The position numbers and the translations under genes were made by a program. From Bryopsis sp. KO-2023 (lineage: Eukaryota > Chlorophyta > Ulvophyceae > Bryopsidales > Bryopsidaceae), in assembly GCA_030272585.1 (NCBI GenBank), contig BSYQ01000009.1:2108001-2172000 (forward strand): DNA of 64,000 bases, written 5' to 3'. Below, piece by piece: positions 57,922 to 64,000 of the stretch; position 1 is the first letter of the stretch, and the number at the start of each line of letters is the position of its first letter. The notes beneath the pieces were generated by a model, which saw only the letters and a program-made list of their open reading frames with translations, was not told where the DNA came from and ran no database searches.

Positions 57922-58704
57922 ATGTCTTTGATTCGAGGGTTGTTGGGGAGCTTCGTCGGAGCGGTGCTGGCGAACAATCCTGGAGTCGTGTTCTTTCTCG
58001 CTGGCACTGTGACTGGGGTGTATGTGGAGCAAGCGTACAAGCTGCCCGACTTGGAGGAACAAGTAAAAATGTAAGCACTCTCCTACTGAGGAAGAAAAGT
58101 CTTTTCCAAATTGGAACATAAAAAGATATTGATAAAAATTCATAGAAATTGGGTGGAGTGCACTTGGGGATGGTCTGGACAACAGGTTTCCCCCCATGAA
58201 ATTAACAAATGAAAAGTGGGCAGGATTTCCTTGTGAGTGGGGATCACTCTGGGAATTCAACTGAACTTTTTTGAGGCTTCGCTAAGTGATTTTGCTTCTT
58301 TGTTACATGAAGTTGTCCTTTTTGTATGTGTACATTTTGTTAATCGTATATAGTTTTGAATGCTTGGTTGCACCCTGGCATATATTGCCCCAATTCCTAT
58401 AAAAGATGAGCAATTTACGTGTGATAATTTTATGGAACTATGCAAATCCACTCGCTCGCCGTGTTCTCAGTGGTCATTTGATATTAGAAATGCAGAATAA
58501 AAATGAAGTAATGGCTGATTCATTCAGGTTGTTTAAGATAAATCCACTGTGCCCAAGGATAGGCATGTTTTCTGTTTACGGGTTTTTTCTTTATCTGCAG
58601 CCACCACCATTGCTTGCCTAATGGATGCAATTTTTCCGTTGATATTCAATAGGTACATTGACAAGCTGAAGAATCTAGAGCAGGACTTGAAAAAGGATAA
58701 GTGA
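57922..58704 (+). CDS. STMP1/DUF4535-like mitochondrial micropeptide
   Basis: Exon 1 is 57922-58070 and exon 2 is 58653-58704; 66 residues. One hydrophobic segment (GVVFFLAGTVTGVYVEQAYK) is followed by a charged helix (LPDLEEQVKMYIDKLKNLEQ and DLKKDK). The signature of a Gly-rich span, then Y-V-xQ-Y-xx-Pro-(D/N), then a Lys-rich helix matches human STMP1 and plant DUF4535. Those sit in the inner mitochondrial membrane and associate with the respiratory chain. The N-terminal MSLIRGLLGSFVGA also fits DUF4535. ATG 57922 is chosen because upstream residues in the frame have no family likeness. A decayed copy of exon 2 occurs at about 61161-61340. Confidence 0.75.
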
Positions 58705-59599
58705 TCGGCTTCTGTCCAGTGTCTTGGATTCAAATGGGAAAGGGTCTGCAAGGGTTGTAATCAAACCAAGAAATGAAGGATTTTCTTTTTGGATTGAGGT
58801 ATTGAGGTGGGGTCGCCAGTAGGAGACAGCTGGGAAACAGATTCGCATCAGGAGAAAGGCTTAGCTGTGGGTTTTGCAGGAGGGGATTTTGTTGTGGAAT
58901 GAGCAGAGTGTTGATAGATAGCCGGTGTGGACACGCACATCCACCCATGACAGTGCTTGTGACGGAGCCAGAATTCTGGAAGTCCCAGTTTCAACCTTGG
59001 TGTGCTGGTATCCCTTTGAAGCAAATGCAGCACTCCAAGGAAATCCAAGCTCAATGTTTTGATTGTGGGCAAGGATTGCCTGAGTGTTGGGTGGTGTTTT
59101 TCCTGCATCGTTCTATATATAACACCGCTTGCAACAGAGTCTGTTTTCAGCTCAAAAATAGAATGTCGACTGTCTCTTTTAACAGTAGAAGCGACCACCA
59201 CAAACTCTGTCCCTGGCGGCGACGAGCGTTATCACAACCGAAGTTCACCTTTTCGAAACCGTTGGGAAAGACAAAGCCTACTGGGAATAATGAGTGTGTT
59301 GTCCCTGCACACATACGCCATCATTTGAAAAAGAGAACACCAACGAGGCATCCCCCACCACCAAAACAGACACCGTGTGGAGACGAGGATTTTACGTGTC
59401 TGTTCCATTGGGGACGGTGTGTGTGACTGTGCGTCCTGGAACACTAGTTAAACTCGCGAACTTGTGCTGGTTGCACAAATTCATCTTCGAACGAGATCAC
59501 GACACTTGCGTCCTTCCAAGAGCCTTGCAAGTCGGATAGCAAATTCTGGAATGACCGCTGATTCTCGAACCTGTGATTCCTATCCTCGACGATCGCATC
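58705..59599. other. Upstream region of tandem kinase 1
   Basis: Contains the promoter side of the kinase. A 175-codon open frame at 58899-59426 lacks recognisable features, and its sequence has only patchy counterparts in the duplicated unit, so I do not call it a gene. Confidence 0.5.
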
Positions 59600-60817
59600 A
59601 TGGGGCTTTCAGGTATTAAGTCCCTCTTCCAGCCCATTTTCAACATTGGGAAGAAGGTAGTGGTGGGAGAGGAGAACAACGAGGGAACCGAGCTCATGTG
59701 GAGGTTGCCCATTGGAGCTGACGGACTATGCGAGCTAAGCAGGGAGCCCGTTCCCAACGCAGACACGCTACGATTGGTAGACGCAGGAGAGGATGGATTG
59801 GTGCTCGAATCTGGGGCGACCTCGATCGCCTGCCCTGTTTCGATCGGTAGGAATTCTTCGTCGATCTATAGGAGTTCTTTGTCGATCCATGACGATCGAG
59901 GATCAGGATCAGGATCACATGAACCTCTGGCGATCCTATTGGACATGAGCTATGATGCCATCCACAGAAAGGGGAGCCTGGGGGAAGGGGCTTTCGGCCA
60001 GGTGTCTGTTGCAGAGGTGGATGGGAAGGAAGTGGCTGTCAAGATGCTGCCCACATACTTTAGAAACGTGGATGAAGGGAAAGAGGGCCTGAGACGGGAA
60101 TTGGCATTGTTGGTCAGGGTGGGGCACCATCCAAACGTTGTCAAGTGTTTGGGTGGATCCGTAGTTGGACCTCATCTGTTTATTGTTTCAGAATTGAAGA
60201 AAGGTGGTACGTTGGGAGACTTGATCCATAAGGGAGGCCCAAACAGAAAGCCCCAGAGGCTGCCCGTTCGACGAGCTCTTCAAATAATTGAGGACATTTT
60301 GCGAGGGCTGGATCATTTGCACAGTCTGACACCAATCGTGGTGCACAGGGATATGAAGCCTGACAACGTGTTGCTAGACGAGGAGGGCACGGCATGCGTT
60401 GCTGATTTAGGGCTCTCCAGGTGCAAGCCCAACACATACGTCGACACTGATAATCATTGTGCAGGCACCGCTCCATACCTCGCCCCTGAGGTTTACAAAG
60501 GGGAACTGAACGAGAAAATGGACATTTACTCAGTGGGTGTGATTCTTTGGGAATGCTTGACTGCTCTCCGGCCTTGGAAAGGCTATGATTTGGTGGTAGT
60601 TTTGTGTCGGGTGCATCTAGGCCACAGGCTAGATTTTCCGCCTGATGTTTTTCCGATTGACGAGAAATCTGATGAGATCTCAGATTTGTTGATGGGGGAA
60701 ATCCGGGAGCTCATTGTCCGATGCTGGAAACAGGAACCAGAGGACCGGCCGAGTTGCAAAGAATTACTGCAAGACATTAAGGTTTTGAGGGAGTGCTTTT
60801 CCTCGCAGCTGGGTTGA
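59600..60817 (+). CDS. TKL-type protein kinase, tandem copy 1 (DLG variant)
   Basis: Intronless, 405 residues from ATG 59600; the frame upstream of it begins at GTG and lacks another ATG. The first 115 residues are a family-specific region (TELMWRLPI, DGLCEL-REPVPNADTLR) followed by a Ser-rich spacer. Kinase domain: LGEGAFGQVSVAEV, EVAVKMLP, HHPNVVKCLGGS, VVHRDMKPDNVLL, VADLGLSR, APYLAPEVY, KMDIYSVGVILWECL. The DFG motif is DLG, with the metal-binding Asp kept, and the catalytic loop has HRDMK rather than HRDLK. Activity is still possible. No membrane segment. Copy 2 is roughly 80 percent identical by eye. Both copies lack the intron of the related kinase at 42811-44529. Confidence 0.88.
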   Translation: MGLSGIKSLFQPIFNIGKKVVVGEENNEGTELMWRLPIGADGLCELSREPVPNADTLRLVDAGEDGLVLESGATSIACPVSIGRNSSSIYRSSLSIHDDRGSGSGSHEPLAILLDMSYDAIHRKGSLGEGAFGQVSVAEVDGKEVAVKMLPTYFRNVDEGKEGLRRELALLVRVGHHPNVVKCLGGSVVGPHLFIVSELKKGGTLGDLIHKGGPNRKPQRLPVRRALQIIEDILRGLDHLHSLTPIVVHRDMKPDNVLLDEEGTACVADLGLSRCKPNTYVDTDNHCAGTAPYLAPEVYKGELNEKMDIYSVGVILWECLTALRPWKGYDLVVVLCRVHLGHRLDFPPDVFPIDEKSDEISDLLMGEIRELIVRCWKQEPEDRPSCKELLQDIKVLRECFSSQLG

Positions 60818-61868
60818 GGCGCAGAAATATTTTGAAACCAGGATTTTGTGGCACCAGATCTCTTCTGAGATTGACAGCAGTATTTTTGTAGAAATGCTGC
60901 TGTGCCTTGTTTTTTTTTCCTAGGGGTGATTTTTGTGACGAACAATTTTCCAGGGCTAGGGGTGCCTTTTTTCATCATGATTTTTTTTTCTTGTGCAATG
61001 TAGAATATTATGTGTACAACTATGGAGTGGCCAGAATTGGTAACTATTTGTAAACACAGGTGTCCTGTGCTCATCACAGGAAGTGCAATTTGATGCAGTA
61101 AACTTTCAATTCTTGCGGTTTTGAGTTCAAACTTGAAAATTTCAAAATTTTCACTGGTTTATCACCATCGCTTGGCGAATGCCTTAATTGTTGGTATTCA
61201 ATAGGCGCGCGTTGACAAGCTGAAGTAAGAAAAGATTCACGTGAGAATGTCAATGTGAAGTTCGGAGATTTTTGTGGTGGCTGTGAGTTTGGGACTTGTG
61301 GCTGTAAGTTGCGCGACAGGTTTGGGAAGGGTCTTTCAACAAGGGATGAGGTTGTAAGGGATTCCTATTGTTTTGCCTGAGTTTGGGAGTACTTTATTGT
61401 CGAGAACAGTGTTTCCTCTTCACCGTTCAACAGTTGAGGGTTTTTGAGCGTTATCGAGCGTTATAACACACGACATCCAAATTTGAAAACCTGTAGGTAT
61501 GTTAAAACTTCCATGCCACGTTCCAAATGTCTGCAAGAGATGACCAGCAGGCAGATAAAAGTGCCCCCGTCGGGAATACACACTCTCACACACAAATCCC
61601 CATCATTTGAAAAAGAGCACAGCGAGGCGTTTCACCAAACGGGCTACCCCAGTAAAATGCATGTTCTGTGGCTGACAATATGTGTGACTGTGCGTGTTTT
61701 TGCCTTACTAGTTAACGCGAATTCGTGCGTCGTTGCAAACTCGTCACCGAACGACTTCACCTTCCGAGAGCCTTGTAAGTCGGATACCAAATCCTGGAAT
61801 GACCGTCGATATCGCTAGCGGTCGGTTTTCGTCGCGAACCTGTGATTCCAATCCTCGACGATCGCATC
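60818..61868. other. Spacer between tandem kinases, with an exon-2 relic of the micropeptide gene
   Basis: About 60818-61160 is the 3' flank of copy 1. From about 61161 the sequence follows the STMP1-like intron end and exon 2, then the kinase upstream region as in unit 1. Confidence 0.65.
61161..61340 (+). pseudogene. Relic of STMP1-like exon 2 and its flank
   Basis: ATTCAATAG followed by GCGCGCGTTGACAAGCTGAAGTAAG parallels ATTCAATAG followed by GTACATTGACAAGCTGAAGAATC at 58644-58680. The relic meets a stop right after the KLK codons and has no exon 1. It was carried along when the kinase duplicated. Confidence 0.7.
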
Positions 61869-63107
61869 ATGGAGCGTTCAGGTATCAAGTCCCGCTTGCA
61901 GCCCTTTCTCAAGTTTGCGAAGAAGTTGGTGCTGGGCAAGGAGGCCAACGAGGGAACCGAGCTCATGTGGAGGTTGCCCATTCGAGCTGATGGACTATGC
62001 GAGCTAACCAGGGAGCCCGTTCCCAACGCAGACACGCTACGATCGGTGGATGCAGGAGAGGATGGATTCGTGGTGATCGAATCTGGGGCGACCTCGATCG
62101 CCTGCCCTGTTTCGAGCGGTGGGAATTCTTTGTCGATCGATACGAATTCTTCGTCGACCAATGGCGTTGGATCCTCCATGACTGACGGCGATCGAGGCTC
62201 AGGATCACATGAAGCTCTAGCGATCCAATTGGATATGAGCTATGATGCCATCGACAGAAAGGAGATCCTGGGGTTTGGGGCTTTTGGCCAGGTGTTTTCT
62301 GCAGACATGGATGGGAAAGAAGTGGCTGTCAAGATGCTACCTCCACACTTGGATGGGCTGGATGAAGTGAAAGAGGGCCTCAGACGGGAATTGACGTTGT
62401 TAGTCAGGGTGGGGCAGCATCCTAATGTCGTCAAGTGTTTGGGTGGATCCGTACTTGGGCCTCACCTGTTTATCGTTTCAGAATTGAAGAAAGGTGGGAC
62501 GTTGGGGGACTTGATCCATAGGGGAGGCCCAAACAGAAAGCCGCAGAAGCTGCCTGTTCGACGAGCTCTTCAAATAATTGAGGACATTTTGCGAGGGCTG
62601 GATCATTTGCACAGTCTGACACCGATGGTGGTGCACAGGGATCTGAAGCCTGACAACGTGTTGTTAGACGAGGAGGACAGGGCATGCGTTGCTGATTTTG
62701 GGCTCTCGAGGTGCAAGCCCAAGACGTATGTGCAACCTACAGATCCTGGTGCAGGAACCACTCCATACCTCGGCCCCGAGGCTATGGGGGGGAAACTGAA
62801 CGAGAAAATGGACATTTACTCAGTGGGTGTGATTTTTTGGGAATGCTTGACTGCTCTACGGCCTTGGAGAGACTTTGATTTGAGGGCAGTTCCGTATTGG
62901 GTGCATCGTGGCCACCGGCTAGATTTTCCGTCTGACGTTTTCCCGGTGGACAAGAAATCTGATGAGATCTCAGATTTGTTGATGGGGGAGGTCCGGGAGA
63001 TGATCGAGCGATGTTGGGAACAGAAACCAGAGGACCGGCCGAGTTGCAAAGACCTCCTGCAAGACATTGAGGGTTTAAGGAAGCGCTTTGCCTCGCTCCT
63101 GGGTTGA
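61869..63107 (+). CDS. TKL-type protein kinase, tandem copy 2
   Basis: Intronless, 412 residues from ATG 61869. Same layout as copy 1. Motifs: LGFGAFGQVFSADM, EVAVKMLP, QHPNVVKCLGGS, VVHRDLKPDNVLL, VADFGLSR, KMDIYSVGVIFWECL. The DFG and HRDLK motifs are canonical here, but the APE motif at the end of the activation segment is GPE (TPYLGPEAM), with the Glu kept. The Ser/Asn-rich spacer is a few residues longer than in copy 1 (NSLSIDTNSSSTNGVGSS). An active kinase is expected; substrate unknown. Its presence as an intact frame in both copies implies that each has been under selection. Confidence 0.9.
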   Translation: MERSGIKSRLQPFLKFAKKLVLGKEANEGTELMWRLPIRADGLCELTREPVPNADTLRSVDAGEDGFVVIESGATSIACPVSSGGNSLSIDTNSSSTNGVGSSMTDGDRGSGSHEALAIQLDMSYDAIDRKEILGFGAFGQVFSADMDGKEVAVKMLPPHLDGLDEVKEGLRRELTLLVRVGQHPNVVKCLGGSVLGPHLFIVSELKKGGTLGDLIHRGGPNRKPQKLPVRRALQIIEDILRGLDHLHSLTPMVVHRDLKPDNVLLDEEDRACVADFGLSRCKPKTYVQPTDPGAGTTPYLGPEAMGGKLNEKMDIYSVGVIFWECLTALRPWRDFDLRAVPYWVHRGHRLDFPSDVFPVDKKSDEISDLLMGEVREMIERCWEQKPEDRPSCKDLLQDIEGLRKRFASLLG

Positions 63108-63643
63108 GGGGTGGAAATACTTTGAAACCAGGATTTTTATGGCACCAGGTCTCTTCTGAGATTGACACCAGTGTTTTGGTAGAAATGCGGCCATGCTATG
63201 TTTTTTTTTTCCCAGGGATGATTTTGCGACGAACTATTTTCCAGGGCTAGGGGTGCTTTTTCTTTCATTATGAAGGTTTTTTTCTTGTGCAATGTAGAAT
63301 AGTATGTGTACAACTATGGACTGGCCAGAATTGGTAACTATTTGTAAACACAGGTTTCCTGTGCTCATCACAGGAAATGTAATTTGATGCAGTAGGTTTT
63401 CAATTGTTGCGGTTTGAATTTGGACTCGAAAATTCTCAACACCATCTGGTTTGTCAGCCTCCTCCAATCTGAAGCTTGTGAGAATGTTTCCAAAATGTGA
63501 AGCTCTCCCAAACCAATTGGTTTGCCGACGCTAAATTTAGAAATCAGTCAGACACAGCCAACACCAAGATACTGTCTGCATGGTTTTGCGCTCATGGTTC
63601 CACACAAAACCAAACCGAACCCCCTCGGCCCCGACAGGGCAAG
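63108..63643. other. Intergenic, 3' flank of kinase 2 and promoter of Pol alpha
   Basis: The first 350 bp repeat the 3' flank of kinase 1. The rest is unique and leads to the Pol alpha start. Confidence 0.6.
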
Positions 63644-64000
63644 ATGGACCGCGAGAGGCGAAAAAAGTCCTCCAGCGTGAGCGACGCTATCGCACGATTG
63701 CGAGCTGATCGAGAAGGGGGTACCGGGGCCAGAGCGAGAACTTTCGAAGTCCGGGAGGAGAGCGCTGTTTATGATGTGGTGGATGAGAAGGACTACTCCA
63801 AGCTCGTCGAGAAAAGAAGACAGGAAGGCGGTGGGTGCATCACGTCTGCCTGCACGGAGAATAGCCGATAATTGCGAGGTTTCGCAGTCGCCAGGAAGAC
63901 TTTCCATGGCGCGTTCAGCGCAGGAACAGTTCATATCGTCTCCACTCGTTGGCACTGCAGCAATGTGCATATCCTGATTTCCTGTTCACGAAAAAGGGTG
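63644..64000 (+). CDS. POLA1: DNA polymerase alpha catalytic subunit, first exon (partial)
   Basis: The start of the primase-bound replicative polymerase. Exon 1 is 63644-63830 (62 codons, ending in phase 1 at GGCG|GTGGGT); the remainder of the window is intron. Visible are a basic start (MDRERRKKSSSVSDAIARLR), then FEVREESAVYDVVDEKDYSK and LVEKRRQEG. The last part is the conserved N-terminal block of Pol alpha (VYEEVDE-QYSKLV-RQ in animals), which precedes the DFIVDD motif expected in exon 2. The catalytic domain lies outside the window. The assignment rests on this one block, which is specific to Pol alpha. Confidence 0.78.

Larger units (their letters stand above)
58600..63455 (+). repeat. 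Tandem segmental duplication (two units of about 2.3-2.6 kb)
   Basis: Unit 1 is about 58600-61160 and unit 2 about 61161-63455. Each holds the end of an STMP1 intron (CACCATTGCTTG / CACCATCGCTTG), the acceptor ATTCAATAGG, TTGACAAGCTGAAG, a GGGAA(A)GGGTCT stretch, a kinase promoter with TCATTTGAAAAAGAG, a full kinase gene and a shared 3' UTR (GGCACCAG-TCTCTTCTGAG; TTGTGCAATGTAGAATA). Kinase starts are 2269 bp apart. Confidence 0.85.

Noticed and set aside
58899-59426. A 175-codon open frame upstream of tandem kinase 1
   Set aside because: It has no family features and its counterpart in the second duplicated unit is not kept open, so it is probably chance.
1-64000. tRNA, rRNA, CRISPR arrays or bacterial-style operons
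   Set aside because: None seen. Gene structure is clearly eukaryotic and no cloverleaf or repeat-spacer pattern was noticed on either strand.

Overview
This is a nuclear segment from an intron-rich microbial eukaryote. Genes lie on both strands and have many GT-AG introns plus a few GC-AG ones. There are no operons and no bacterial-style spacing. The gene set (an EB1 microtubule-tip protein, a CCDC112-like ciliary protein, DNA polymerases iota and alpha, Elongator ELP6, the KEOPS kinase Bud32, a soluble-adenylyl-cyclase-like enzyme) points to a flagellated protist. The pyruvate kinase is of the plant plastid type, so an algal lineage such as a chlorarachniophyte, haptophyte or cryptophyte is plausible, but the species cannot be fixed from sequence alone.

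Layout from left to right: a class III adenylyl cyclase (-), running off the left edge; TMCC-A, a nine-exon membrane-anchored coiled-coil gene (+, 3150-7202); a CCDC112-like gene (-, 8186-10834) divergent from an unknown two-exon gene (+, 11046-12109); a small EF-hand protein ending in a CaaX box (+, 13082-14465); an F-box-like leucine-rich-repeat protein (+, 15903-18045); DNA polymerase iota (-, 20037-23574) divergent from pyruvate kinase (+, 24240-28757); and TMCC-B, a nine-exon paralogue of TMCC-A (+, 30433-34144).

A repeat-bearing, gene-poor stretch (34.1-38.4 kb) follows. Next come a secreted trypsin-like protease fused to three fucolectin-type domains (-, 38444-41512), a TKL kinase (-, 42811-44529) and a CfaD-like papain-family protease (-, 45732-49091). 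A 3 kb gene desert of simple sequence (49.1-52.1 kb) separates these from EB1 (-), ELP6 (-), Bud32 (-) and an STMP1-like micropeptide (+). The window ends with two tandem TKL kinases (+) and the first exon of DNA polymerase alpha (+).

The genes do not form one pathway. There are local themes: two neighbouring tRNA-modification factors (ELP6 for wobble uridine, Bud32 for t6A); signalling (cyclase, EF-hand protein, three TKL kinases); secreted proteolysis (trypsin-lectin and CfaD-like); and cytoskeleton or cilium (EB1, CCDC112-like). The most unusual items are the protease-lectin fusion with a non-glycine oxyanion-hole residue, the TMCC pair with matching exon structure and a shared GC-AG intron, a tandem duplication that copied kinase plus a piece of the micropeptide gene, a large insert inside the cyclase domain, and the presence of Pol iota.

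Exon borders were placed by eye using splice dinucleotides, reading phase and family similarity. All coordinates are on the + strand of the window, and exon borders may be off by a base or two.
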